DNA from: CAZOJJ01 sp964580105
GTDB lineage: Bacteria > Bacteroidota > Rhodothermia > Rhodothermales > Rubricoccaceae
DNA: 64,000 nucleotides
NCBI GenBank assembly: GCA_964580105.1
Contig: CAZOJJ010000011.1
Span: forward strand, 1 to 64,000
Reading direction: 5' to 3'
Part shown: positions 28,801 through 36,092 of the stretch, in pieces
How positions within the stretch are numbered: position 1 is the first letter of the stretch
Layout of the letters: each line of letters starts with the position of its first letter
Program-made: the position numbers and the translations under genes
Notes under the pieces: generated by a model
Told to the model about the DNA's origin: nothing
Databases searched by the model: none
What the model saw: only the letters and a program-made list of their open reading frames with translations

Positions 28801-29359
28801 GGGCGGGCGGCGTCTCGTCCACCGAGAACACGGAGTTCTGCGCGCCCGGCGTGCCGCCGGAAGGATCGAGCGAGGTGGCGAAGTTGGCCGGGTCGTCCGA
28901 CGGCCCGCCGGGGTCGATCCGCTCCAGCGAGGCGTCGGCGCCGCCCCACGACGGCTGGTAGGGGACGCGGTCGATCTCCGTGTCGCCGAAGAGGAGCGCG
29001 GGGGCGTCGCCGCCGTTGTTGAGCGCGGGGAAGCCGGCGACCTCGACGAACGGGACGCCGGGAAAGGCGAGCGCGAAGGCGTCGGCGTCGCGGACGAGGA
29101 CGGCGTAGGCGCCGGGTGCGAGGGGTGTGGGCGTGTCGGTTACGTCCGTGGTGTCGGCCGCATCCGCGAGGCGGAATTCGCGCAGGTCGAACGTCTGATC
29201 CGAGCGGTTGTAGACCTCGATCCACTCGTTTCCGCTCGGCTGTCCGGGCGGCGGGTCGTACATCACCTCGTTGATGACGAGGTCGCGGGGCACGGGCGTC
29301 TGGGCGGCGGCGGCCGAGGCCAGCCCGAGACAGAGAAAGACGAAGCGACGCATAGGCAC
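25814..29359 (-). CDS. Large secreted lamin-tail / Ig-like repeat protein
   Basis: 1181 residues with a signal peptide (MPMRRFVFLCLGLASAAAAQ). Four lamin-tail domains (each beginning LVxNExxYDP...EWIELxNRSDxxFDL) alternate with SbsA/Ig-like domains (PPALADVFATDAFTVEVVFDEPV..., about residues 190, 440, 690 and 830). The C-terminal ~90 residues form a FlgD/T9SS-type tail (VRVRLFDGAGRLVRRLEDG, LLWDGRDDAGRRLRIGIYVALLEA). The composition fits a cell-surface adhesin or a protein exported by the type IX system; binding partner unknown. Two copies of a 209-bp segment (28123-28331, 28909-29117) are identical, so the first two lamin-tail modules share ~70 identical residues. Confidence 0.85.
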   Translation of the reverse strand: MPMRRFVFLCLGLASAAAAQTPVPRDLVINEVMYDPPPGQPSGNEWIEVYNRSDQTFDLREFRLADAADTTDVTDTPTPLAPGAYAVLVRDADAFALAFPGVPFVEVAGFPALNNGGDAPALLFGDTEIDRVPYQPSWGGADASLERIDPGGPSDDPANFATSLDPSGGTPGAQNSVFSVDETPPALADVFATDAFTVEVVFDEPVEAASAEDEGHYAISHGVGPPAEATHAPDGDPAHVTLTLASPLAGPQTYTLTASGISDLAGNVLDQDAFAFFFAEGDEPAPRDVVLNEIMYDPPASQGAGNEWVELVNRSAKTFNLGQFRLADAADTTAIPANAGALEPGAYAVLVRDADAFALAFPGVPFVEVAGFPALNNGGDAPALLFGDTEIDRVPYQPSWGGADASLERIDPDGPSDFPTNFATSTDPNGGTPGETNSVFSPDTEPPTLLSASAADPNLVDVYFDEPVDPAGAGAPAHYRLDGGIGAPLLAEVAPEGDPAHVRLVLGTALTVNTTYTLTVMDVPDLAGNVLDEAETTFFFGQGAAPEARDLVVNEFLYDEPAAGSPGEWIELVNRSDEVFDLADFTLGDSSGETPVSEASVFVLPGAYAVLVESGDAFRTVFPDVPFVSVPGWRSLNNSGDAIVLRAGAVVVDSLFYDDAWGGEDASLERRDPDGPSAFAVNWRTTLDPRGGTPGEPNSVYEPDTEPPWPLAATVSRDGRAVSVVFDEPLDPASVSVSFFAVAGAVSPDIEAAAYDLTPEPTVVLGLAEPLVLGDYTLAVNGVRDLLGNATEAATLAFSFEPDVTPPALAAAFALNAETVEVRFSEPVAAETAGDPARYHIDEGVGRPESVAFPADGDEAVARLHLGAAMAERRLHTLTVDGVEDLSGNVMAAASAPLFVGEADVPLPGDLVVNEVMFDPVNGGQGEYVELLNRTDGLFDLRRFALTDDGNPEAPTVADVPTLVLPDSLVVLVADRDSFRAAFPDAPGLVVEARGFPSLNNGGDLVVVAFDGAAIDSVAFDPDWHRVELEDATGIALERIDPAGRANDGTNWSSCLDPAGGTPGRPNSVFVASGAPPGEPGLVIDSPFDPDAGQSAAIRFTLAADAALVRVRLFDGAGRLVRRLEDGALTGRTGTLLWDGRDDAGRRLRIGIYVALLEAVDVEGGTTEAHRAVVVLARPLR
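28123..28331. repeat. 209-bp direct repeat, copy A
   Basis: Identical over its whole length to 28909-29117 (offset 786 bp). It encodes the second half of the second lamin-tail module. Confidence 0.95.
28909..29117. repeat. 209-bp direct repeat, copy B
   Basis: Identical to 28123-28331. It encodes the same part of the first lamin-tail module. Flanking codons diverge at once outside the block, which points to a recent duplication or gene conversion. Confidence 0.95.
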
Positions 29360-29462
29360 GGGGCTATACGTCGCAAGGTAGGAAAGAAGGCGGAATATTC
29401 GGTGGTATGCCTGCGGTACGGCTGCGCCGTTTTTGTTCCGGAGCTCCGGCAGGAAGCGGGCC

Positions 29463-29498
29463 GGGCCGGCCTCGGCACCCGGAAGGGCCGGGCCGGCC
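29463..29498 (-). terminator. GC-rich inverted repeat after the cupredoxin pair
   Basis: gggccggcc (29463-29471) and ggccggccc (29490-29498) can pair, and further GC palindromes surround them. It lies just downstream of the minus-strand cupredoxin genes and before the lamin-tail gene. There is no T-tract. Confidence 0.4.
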
Positions 29499-29534
29499 CT
29501 CGGATCGGCCGGGCGAGGAGAGGGGGCGGCGTCG

Positions 29535-29963
29535 TCACTCGGGATTCACGACGACGGTGCCGATCATCCCGGCCGATTCGTGCGGGAGGCAGACGTACCG
29601 GTACGTGCCTGCCACGGTGAAGGTGTGGCTGAAGCGGGCGCCCGCGGTGAGGATGCCCGAGTGGAACGGCTCGGCTCCGGCAGGAAGGATGACGTTGGCC
29701 GGATCGGCTGCGAGCGAGGGGTCGGCCGTCGCCGTGTGGGGGACGCTGGAGGCGTTCCGCCACTCGACCGTCTCGCCCACTGCGATGGTGACCGGGCTCG
29801 GGTCGAAAGCGAGGGCGTCGGTCATTTCGACGACGGCCGGTGTGCCGCCGTTCGGCTCCGGCGGCAGCGGCTCGCTGGAGAAGCAGGCGGACAGGAGGAG
29901 GGGGGCGAGGAGCAGAGGGTGCATCCGCGCACGCCCCGAGGCCGCGAGAGCCATGGCGATCAT
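29535..29963 (-). CDS. Cupredoxin-domain lipoprotein
   Basis: 142 residues from the ATG that overlaps the upstream stop (ATGA at 29960-29963); an internal start at 29924 (MHPLLLAPLLLSACF, 129 residues) gives a tidier lipoprotein signal. The lipobox LLSAC is followed by one plastocyanin/azurin-type domain with copper ligands in the order His (SSVPHTATAD), Cys (YRYVC), His (LPHES), Met (AGMIGTV). It is clearly homologous to the C-terminal domain of the gene before it, so the two arose by duplication. Probable periplasmic electron carrier or copper protein. Confidence 0.85.
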   Translation of the reverse strand: MIAMALAASGRARMHPLLLAPLLLSACFSSEPLPPEPNGGTPAVVEMTDALAFDPSPVTIAVGETVEWRNASSVPHTATADPSLAADPANVILPAGAEPFHSGILTAGARFSHTFTVAGTYRYVCLPHESAGMIGTVVVNPE

Positions 29964-31105
29964 TGCCGGGGTTCGACGATCACGGTGCCGACCATCCCGG
30001 CCGGGGCGTGCGGGATGCAGAAGTACTTGTACGTGCCCGGGACGGTGAACGTGCGGGAGAACTCCGTGCCCGGCGCCATGTCCCCCGAGTCGAACGGCTC
30101 GGCGCCGCGCGGGAGCGCCACGTGCGCGGGGTCCAGCGCCTTCGCGGGGTCGGCGGTGACGGTGTGGATGAGGGCGGAGGTGTTCCGCCAGCGGACCGTC
30201 TGCCCGGCGCGGATGCGCACCGTGGCGGGCTCGTAGCCGAGCCGGTCGTTCATCGTCACCACGGGGTCGCCCTCGGAGAGGGGCACGTCCGCCTCGGCGG
30301 CGGGCGCGGCGCTTCCGAAGTAGCGCGAGACCGTCAGCGGGATGGTGAACTCGAAGCCCCACCGGGCCGACGCACTCGGCACGCCGTACGAGCCGCCCTG
30401 GAGCGTGGTCGTGGTCGGGGTGGCGACGTGGAGGGAGAGGGTGTGCGGGCTGTAGGGGATCTGGAGGTGGAGGCCGAGGCCCCACGCCACGTCCTCCGAC
30501 GCGGCGTCCCGGTCGAGCAGCGCGGCCACGTCGCCCGAGAGGGCCACCCAGCGGTGGAGGCGGAGGCTCGTGCCTCCGGCGACGGCGAAGCGTTCGCCCT
30601 CATCGCGGGCGAATCCGGAGAAGGCGCGCCCGGCGGCGAGGAGCCGGACGGGGCCGATCCGCCGGGCCACCGTGAGCTCGCCGTCGAAGCTCTCGGCGCC
30701 GACGTTGTAGCCGGCATGGAGTGCCACGTCGAGCGGCGCGCCCGCTTTTTGCGTCAGCGGGTTGTACCGGCCGAAGAACTCCCACTCGTTCGGGAAGCCC
30801 TCGACGAGCACGGAGTTGGTGCCGTAACGCGCCCCGGCCATCAGGCGGGCCGGCAGGCCCGTCGCCAGCAGGAACGTCGGCGTGTTGAGCACCTTCCGCG
30901 AGGGGTCGTCGGAGACGGAGAACCGGTGGAGGAAGTGGAAGTGGACCGTGCCGGGGTCGCTGACCCACGTGCCGCCGAGGTTGGGCGTCCGGTCGAGGAG
31001 GGACTGGGCGGCCGACGCCGAGGCGGGGGCAGGCAGCAGCGCCGCCGCGAGGAAGGGGAGGAGCAGGAAGGCGTGCCGGGGGCGCGCTCGGAAGGGGATG
31101 CGCAT
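29960..31105 (-). CDS. Secreted beta-barrel-like protein with C-terminal cupredoxin domain
   Basis: 381 residues with a signal peptide (RHAFLLLPFLAAALLPAPASASA). Residues ~35-285 look like a small outer-membrane barrel or DUF5777-type beta protein (TVHFHFLHRFSVSDD, ARYGTNSVLVEGFPNEWEFFGRYN, alternating strands, aromatic ends); this assignment is tentative. The C-terminal ~100 residues are a cupredoxin with His (SALIHTVTAD), Cys (YKYFC), His (IPHAP) and Met (AGMVGTV) ligands. It overlaps the following cupredoxin lipoprotein gene by 4 bp. A membrane-tethered copper electron-transfer role is inferred. Confidence 0.75.
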   Translation of the reverse strand: MRIPFRARPRHAFLLLPFLAAALLPAPASASAAQSLLDRTPNLGGTWVSDPGTVHFHFLHRFSVSDDPSRKVLNTPTFLLATGLPARLMAGARYGTNSVLVEGFPNEWEFFGRYNPLTQKAGAPLDVALHAGYNVGAESFDGELTVARRIGPVRLLAAGRAFSGFARDEGERFAVAGGTSLRLHRWVALSGDVAALLDRDAASEDVAWGLGLHLQIPYSPHTLSLHVATPTTTTLQGGSYGVPSASARWGFEFTIPLTVSRYFGSAAPAAEADVPLSEGDPVVTMNDRLGYEPATVRIRAGQTVRWRNTSALIHTVTADPAKALDPAHVALPRGAEPFDSGDMAPGTEFSRTFTVPGTYKYFCIPHAPAGMVGTVIVEPRQ

Positions 31106-31244
31106 GGGCGGGCACCGATGGCTTCGACGGGCACACGGCGCAGCCGGAGTACGCCTCCGCCTGCCGCGTTGCCCCTCGATAGACCCCGTGCCTGCCTACG
31201 TGACTACCCGCCGACCGAAAAAAATCGGTGGACCAACGACCGGC

Positions 31245-32492
31245 TCACGCCGCGCGCTTCTCGTTGTGGCGGAGCAGCACGTCGGCCATGAGGCGGGCGG
31301 CCCGCGGGAGCGCCGCCTCGTCGATGTCGAAGCGGGCGTGGTGGAGCGGATAGCGCGTCTCCGGCCCGCTGGCCGAGCCGACGCGGATCATCGCGCCCGG
31401 GCGGTGCTCCTGGTAGAAGGCGAAGTCCTCGCCGCCCATGCTCGGCAGCGGCAGCTCGTGGACGGCCTCCGCGCCGAACCGGGCGACGGCCGCCTCGCGG
31501 ACGGTAGCGATCAGGCCGGGGTCGTTGACGACGGGCGGGAGGCGGTCGCAGAAATCCACGTCCACGTCGGCGCCGTAGAGGGCGCCCATCGAGCCGGCCA
31601 CGCGGCGCATCTTCTCGCGAAGGAACGTCATCGTCTCGCCGTCGGTGCAGCGCAGCGTGCCGCCGAACTCGACCGCACTCGGGATCACGTTGAGCGCGCC
31701 GCCGGCGCGGAAGCGGCACGCCGTGATGACGGCGGTCTTGCGGGCGTCGGTCGCGCGCCCGGTGAGCTGGTAGAACTGCGTCAGGATCTGCGTCGCCAGC
31801 CAGACGGTGTCGACGGTTTCGTGGGGGCGGGCGGAGTGGCCGGCTTGGCCGCTCTCGATGCGGACGACGAACGGGGAGCACCCGGCCGTGAGCGCGCCCT
31901 CGCGGAGGCCGAAGCGGCCGACGGCCAGCGTGGGGTCCACGTGGATGGCGTAGACGGCGTCGAGGCCGTCGAGGATGCCCGCCTCGATCATCTTCGGGGC
32001 GCCCGAGGGGCTGCGCTCCTCGTTGGGCTGAAAGAAGATGCGCACCGTTCCGCGCAGCGAGTCCCGCGCGTCGCGCACCAGCAGCGCCACGCCGCAGGCG
32101 ACGGCGGTGTGGGCGTCGTGCCCGCAGAGGTGGGCCACGCCGGGCCGCTTCGAGGCGTAGGGCACCTCCTTCGCGTCCTGGATCGGCAGCGCGTCCATGT
32201 CGGCCCGGTAGCCGACCGTCGGGCCGGGGTGCGCGCCCTCGATCTCCAGAAAGAAGCCGGTCCCGGCGAGGGGGCCGCGGACCGTGAACCGCTGCTCCTC
32301 CAGCCAGGCGCGGACGAACGCCGAGGTCTCCTCCTCTTCGAACCCCAGCTCGGGGTTCTGGTGGAGGTGGCGGCGCAGAGGCGAGAGGATGCCCTGCATC
32401 TGCGCCTCGAACGAGGCGGGATCCACGGCGACGATGGGGGCGGTGAGGGGGGACACGGCGGGGGACGGAGGCTTCGCGAAAGCTACGGGCAA
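31245..32492 (-). CDS. M20 family amidohydrolase (IAA-amino acid / N-acyl hydrolase type)
   Basis: Zinc-dependent hydrolase of N-acylated amino acids or peptides, 415 residues. The M20D landmarks are visible: LRRHLHQNPELGFEE, GYRADMDALPI, HLCGHDAHTAV, QPNEERSPSGAPKMIEAG, the dimerisation domain with GQAGHSARPHETVDTV, and the C-terminal GGEDFAFY...HHARFDIDE. The Cys in CGHD is typical of the M20D ligand set. The first ~25 residues are Pro-rich and may not be translated; no export signal. Substrate unknown. Monocistronic. Confidence 0.9.
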   Translation of the reverse strand: MPVAFAKPPSPAVSPLTAPIVAVDPASFEAQMQGILSPLRRHLHQNPELGFEEEETSAFVRAWLEEQRFTVRGPLAGTGFFLEIEGAHPGPTVGYRADMDALPIQDAKEVPYASKRPGVAHLCGHDAHTAVACGVALLVRDARDSLRGTVRIFFQPNEERSPSGAPKMIEAGILDGLDAVYAIHVDPTLAVGRFGLREGALTAGCSPFVVRIESGQAGHSARPHETVDTVWLATQILTQFYQLTGRATDARKTAVITACRFRAGGALNVIPSAVEFGGTLRCTDGETMTFLREKMRRVAGSMGALYGADVDVDFCDRLPPVVNDPGLIATVREAAVARFGAEAVHELPLPSMGGEDFAFYQEHRPGAMIRVGSASGPETRYPLHHARFDIDEAALPRAARLMADVLLRHNEKRAA

Positions 32493-32608
32493 ATGCGATA
32501 CCGGTCCACGCAGGAGCCGGGAGGGGAGGCCCTACGCCCTCCTCCCACCCGGGTTTGGAAGGCACGGCGAATCCGGCTCCGCCCGCAATCGTCCGCCGGC
32601 CCCGGCGC

Positions 32609-33760
32609 TCACGCCGCCTGGAACACGTCCTCGCGGAGGTCGGCCGCCAGCCGGGCGACGACGTCGGGCAGCCGCCGCGTCTCCTCGTAGACGGCGCGCT
32701 GGCGCTCGTAGGAGGCGCCCTTCTCCAGCATCCGCGTCACGTCGCCGAGTTCGGCGGCGCAGCCGAGGCGTTCGGCGAACGGCTTCAGCTCGTCCACGAG
32801 GCGGGCCAGATCCTCACGGAGCGGGCTGTGCTCGCCGTCGTTGCTCGTGATCACGTCGGCGTCGAGGCCGTGGCGGGCGGCGCGCCACTTGTTCTCGCGG
32901 ACGATCCACGTCTGGAGCAGCGGAACGGGCACGCCCTCCTCGTAGTGCGTGTCCATGCACACGACGAGGCTCTGGATGAGCGCCGTCAATGCGGCCGTCT
33001 CGCGGAGCGTGCTCGGCGCGTCGCACACGCGGACCTCCAGGGTGCCGAAGCCGGGGTGGGGCCGGATGTCCCACCAGATCTCGCGGATCGTCTCGATGGC
33101 GCGCGCGCGGACGAGCGTGTTCATGAACTGCTGGAACTCGCCGTACGAGTGGAGCCGGAACGGCAGCCCCGCCGTCGGCATCCCCTCGAAGATCTTGCTG
33201 CGCGCGCTCGCCAGCCCGGTGTCCTCGAAGTCGATGAACGGCGAGGACGCCGAGAGGGCCAGCAGGTGCGGGATGTAGGTCGTGAGCGCGTTGGAGACGG
33301 CGATGGCCTTCTCGCCCGACGAGAGGCCGACGTGGACGTGCAGCCCGTAGATGAGCAGCCGCCGCGCGGGCCACTGGATGCGGTCGACGAGGTGCTGGTA
33401 GCGCTCGTTGGGGAAGATCTTCTGGTCGCGCCACTGCGCGAAGGGGTGCGTCCCGGCACTGGCGAGCGTGAAGCCGAGTTCGTCGGCGAAGCCGTAGAGC
33501 TCCTGGAGCGACGCCGCGAGGTCGGCCCGCGTCTCGGCAACGGTGTTGCAGATGCCGGTGATGACCTCGACGGTGGACTGCGTCAGCTCCTGCTTGACCT
33601 TGGGGTGGTCGCCCAGCCGGTCCAGGATGTCCACGGAGCCGGACTTCAGGTTGAGCGTGACGGGGTCAACGACCTGCAGTTCCAGCTCGACGCCGAGCGT
33701 GGGGCGCGGGGAGCCGTAAAAGGGGATGCGAGAGGAGCCGTTGCTACTGGCGGGGTCCAT
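32609..33760 (-). CDS. ybdK: Carboxylate-amine ligase, YbdK/GCS2 family
   Basis: ATP-dependent ligase related to glutamate-cysteine ligase type 2. 383 residues from MDPASSNGSSRIPFYG. Family segments: PTLGVELELQVVDP, TVEVITGICNTVAETRADL, AGTHPFAQWRDQ, YGLHVHVGLSSGEKAI, LSASSPFIDFEDTGLASARSKIFEGMP, GTLEVRVCDAPST, RENKWRAARHGLDADVI. YbdK proteins have weak gamma-glutamylcysteine activity. With egtB/egtD in the window it is a candidate source of gamma-Glu-Cys, but it lies 20 kb away. The frame upstream of 33760 is antisense noise. Confidence 0.88.
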   Translation of the reverse strand: MDPASSNGSSRIPFYGSPRPTLGVELELQVVDPVTLNLKSGSVDILDRLGDHPKVKQELTQSTVEVITGICNTVAETRADLAASLQELYGFADELGFTLASAGTHPFAQWRDQKIFPNERYQHLVDRIQWPARRLLIYGLHVHVGLSSGEKAIAVSNALTTYIPHLLALSASSPFIDFEDTGLASARSKIFEGMPTAGLPFRLHSYGEFQQFMNTLVRARAIETIREIWWDIRPHPGFGTLEVRVCDAPSTLRETAALTALIQSLVVCMDTHYEEGVPVPLLQTWIVRENKWRAARHGLDADVITSNDGEHSPLREDLARLVDELKPFAERLGCAAELGDVTRMLEKGASYERQRAVYEETRRLPDVVARLAADLREDVFQAA

Positions 33761-33831
33761 GCGGGTGGGTGTTGAGCGGAGCGCGGGGCTCCGCAATAAA
33801 CCCCGCCCTTCGGAGAAGCGCAACCGGTGGA

Positions 33832-34620
33832 TCAGCCGCCGGGCTCCGGGAAGAGCTGCCGGTAGCGTTCGACCATGCGCCGGGCCTCCTCGGCGATCCG
33901 CTCGGCCTCCCCGTTCTTCGCCAGCGAGGCCGCCGTCTCCCGGATCGCGTCCTCCAGCTCTTCGGCGGGGCGGCGGGCGAGGAGCCAGTAGGCATTGGCC
34001 CGCTCCATCGCCGCCTCGAAGGCGTCGGCGTCGAGGAGGGTCTCGGGGTCGTCGAGGAGGGGCTGGGCGAAGAGGGCGCGGGCCTCGACCTCGCTCAGCC
34101 CGTCGGGGCCGAGCCCGGCGGCGGCGTCGCCGAGGTGGAAGGCCGGATGCTGCACGAGTGCGTCGAAGTCGAGCGTTTCGTGCGTGGTCGCCTGGGCCGC
34201 TTCGATCTCCTCCGGGAGCAGGGCCTTCCAGTACGGCTCGACCGTCTCCAGCAGCGCCTCGATGTCGATCCAGTCCTCCTCCGAGGGCGACGGGCCGACG
34301 AGCCGGGCTGCGAGCGCCGCCCGGCGAGCGACACGCTCCGACGGCGGCAGCGAGAAGAACGCCCACAGCACGCGCGCCGTCTCCAGCACCGTCAGCACCT
34401 CCAGCGGGGCCTCGTCCGGGTTCGCCTTGAGCGCGAAGGCGTCGGCGAGGTCGAGCCCGTACATCGTGAACAGCGGCTCGGCGAAGAGGACGAGGGCGTC
34501 GAACTGCACGCCCGTTTCGCCGGAGACCAGCGCGCGGGCGGTGGGGGAGGGTGTGGGCGCGCCGGCTTCCTCAAAGAGGCCGCCGAGGTCGTCGAAGTCG
34601 TCGGAGTCGAAGTCCGTCAT
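33832..34620 (-). CDS. Acidic hypothetical protein, 262 residues
   Basis: No family recognised. The start at 34620 gives MTDFDSDDFDDLGGLFEEA, a very acidic N-terminus; a longer upstream reading exists but has no support. The protein is helical and soluble by composition (FDALVLFAEPLFTMYGLDLADAFALKANP, RVLWAFFSLPPSERVARRAALAARLVGP, AMERANAYWLLARRPAEELEDAIRETAASLAKNGEAERIAEEARRMVERYRQLFP). No signal or membrane segments. It lies between the DUF3037/HipA-kinase pair and ybdK on the same strand. Confidence 0.7.
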   Translation of the reverse strand: MTDFDSDDFDDLGGLFEEAGAPTPSPTARALVSGETGVQFDALVLFAEPLFTMYGLDLADAFALKANPDEAPLEVLTVLETARVLWAFFSLPPSERVARRAALAARLVGPSPSEEDWIDIEALLETVEPYWKALLPEEIEAAQATTHETLDFDALVQHPAFHLGDAAAGLGPDGLSEVEARALFAQPLLDDPETLLDADAFEAAMERANAYWLLARRPAEELEDAIRETAASLAKNGEAERIAEEARRMVERYRQLFPEPGG

Positions 34621-34693
34621 GAAACGGGGTACGAGTACGGAGAGACCAAGAGAGACGCGAGACGCCGGGTCGGGGTCCGGCCCCACCGTGATT

Positions 34694-35083
34694 TCAAACG
34701 GGGAACGGCGGGACGTGCAGTTCGAAGAGGCGGTCGAAGGCGGCGGCGAGGTCGGAGGCTCGGCCGGTGTGGACGGGAGAGGCCTGGAGGACGGCCGAGC
34801 GCGGCGCGGTCAGCCAGTGGAACCGCTCGGAGGGGGGGAGCAGGCCCAGCGCCCCGGCGTCGTCGGCCTCGCCCACGCGCCGGTAGGCGTCGAAGAAGCG
34901 GGCGAGCAGGGCCGGATCGAGCCGCGCCGCCCGCCCGACGGCCTCGGCCTCGGCGAAACGGACGTGCAGGAACCGAGCCTGCCGCGCGTGCACCACCAGC
35001 CCGGCGTTGACGAAGGTGCCGTGGTGGACGTGCGGCACGACGCGGACCACGGCGTAGTCGAAGTCGAGGAGGGCGTCGCCCAT
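34694..35083 (-). CDS. DUF3037 domain protein
   Basis: 129 residues matching DUF3037: FDYAVVRVVPHVHHGTFVNAGLVVHARQARFLHVRF, then helices with LARFFDAYRRVGE and ERFHWLTAPRSAVLQASPVHTG. Function is unknown. It follows the HipA-like kinase gene with a one-base gap; this pair is a recurring arrangement in Bacteroidota and Proteobacteria, from family knowledge. A shared function (regulatory partner or substrate of the kinase) is inferred. Confidence 0.85.
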   Translation of the reverse strand: MGDALLDFDYAVVRVVPHVHHGTFVNAGLVVHARQARFLHVRFAEAEAVGRAARLDPALLARFFDAYRRVGEADDAGALGLLPPSERFHWLTAPRSAVLQASPVHTGRASDLAAAFDRLFELHVPPFPV

Positions 35084-35084
35084 C

Positions 35085-35930
35085 TCAGCGGCGGTAGTCG
35101 AGCGGGCGGGGCGGACGCGTGCGCAGCGCGTGCTGGGCGCGGACGGCCTCGGCCACCCACGGGCGGGGCTCCACGAGGCGGCCTTCGAAGTACTCGAGGT
35201 ACGCGGCGCGGTTGGCCTCGGCGCTCTCGAAGGCCGGCGCCCGGCCGGCGGGTGCGTCCATCAGGAGGGCGGCGGGCACGTCGGCCAGCACCTCGGTCAG
35301 AACGCCCTCCGAGAGGCGCGGGGCGAGGCGCGCGTCGGCGTCGTCGAGGTCGCCCGCGAGGGGGAGGAGGACGTGGTCCTTGATGGCGGCGAACGGCGTG
35401 CGCACGCGCTCTAGCGTCAGGCCCTCCCAGTCGTGATGGAAGTAGAGCGCCGCGCCGTGGTCGATGAGCCAGAGCCGGGCGGGGTCGCCCCACCAGAGCA
35501 GGTTCGGGTTGCGCGGCGTCCGGTCGATGTTGGTCGTGAGCGCGTCGAGCCAGACGACGGCCGCCGCCTCGGCGGGGTCGAGGAGGTCGCCGACGGCTAC
35601 GGCGTCGAAGGTGAAGGCGCCGTCGAGGTAGCGGAGGCCCACGTTCGGCCCCCGGCTCCCGTTGAGGATGTCCTGGATCTCGGGGTCGGGCTCGGAGCGG
35701 CCGAAGCGCTCGTCGAGGTGGACGATGGCGTGCTCGGGCACGCTCAGCCCCAGCCGCGCCGCCAGCCCCGCCACGATCAGCTCGGCCACGAGGGCCTTCG
35801 CGCCCTGCCCGGCGCCGCGGAACTTCGTCACGAAGAGCCCGCCGCCCTCGGTGTCGAGCACGGCGGGCAGCGAGCCTCCCTCGCGGAGCGGCGTGAGGTA
35901 GGTCGTGGCTCGGTAGGTCGGAAACGGCAC
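35085..35930 (-). CDS. HipA family kinase-like protein
   Basis: 281 residues similar to the HipA-like kinase family that pairs with DUF3037. The N-terminal lobe has LFVTKFRGAGQGAKALVAELIVAGLAARLGL with a lysine for ATP, the catalytic region has WLDALTTNIDRTPRNPNLLWW (a D-x3-R-N/HxDR-like loop) and then LWLIDHGAALYFH (DHG instead of DFG/DFS). Unlike toxin HipA (~440 residues) it lacks the N-terminal subdomain and there is no HipB-type repressor. Start and stop are well defined; DUF3037 follows directly. A true toxin-antitoxin role is not shown. Confidence 0.83.
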   Translation of the reverse strand: MPFPTYRATTYLTPLREGGSLPAVLDTEGGGLFVTKFRGAGQGAKALVAELIVAGLAARLGLSVPEHAIVHLDERFGRSEPDPEIQDILNGSRGPNVGLRYLDGAFTFDAVAVGDLLDPAEAAAVVWLDALTTNIDRTPRNPNLLWWGDPARLWLIDHGAALYFHHDWEGLTLERVRTPFAAIKDHVLLPLAGDLDDADARLAPRLSEGVLTEVLADVPAALLMDAPAGRAPAFESAEANRAAYLEYFEGRLVEPRPWVAEAVRAQHALRTRPPRPLDYRR

Positions 35931-36092
35931 GGGCGAGCGGGCAGGTGGGGGGCGTGGACCGCCCGCCTGCCTTTCAGGTTTCCCGGGCTCCGTCTACGCG
36001 CCCGTCGGCGGAGGGGGAGCGGTAGGCTGAAAAGTTAGCACTCCCCCGGGAAAAACCGGCGGCGGTACCTTCCCCCAAATCGCCGTCCCCCC

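Noticed and set aside
35085..35930. Classical HipAB toxin-antitoxin system
   Set aside because: No HipB-like helix-turn-helix gene is adjacent and the kinase is far shorter than HipA.
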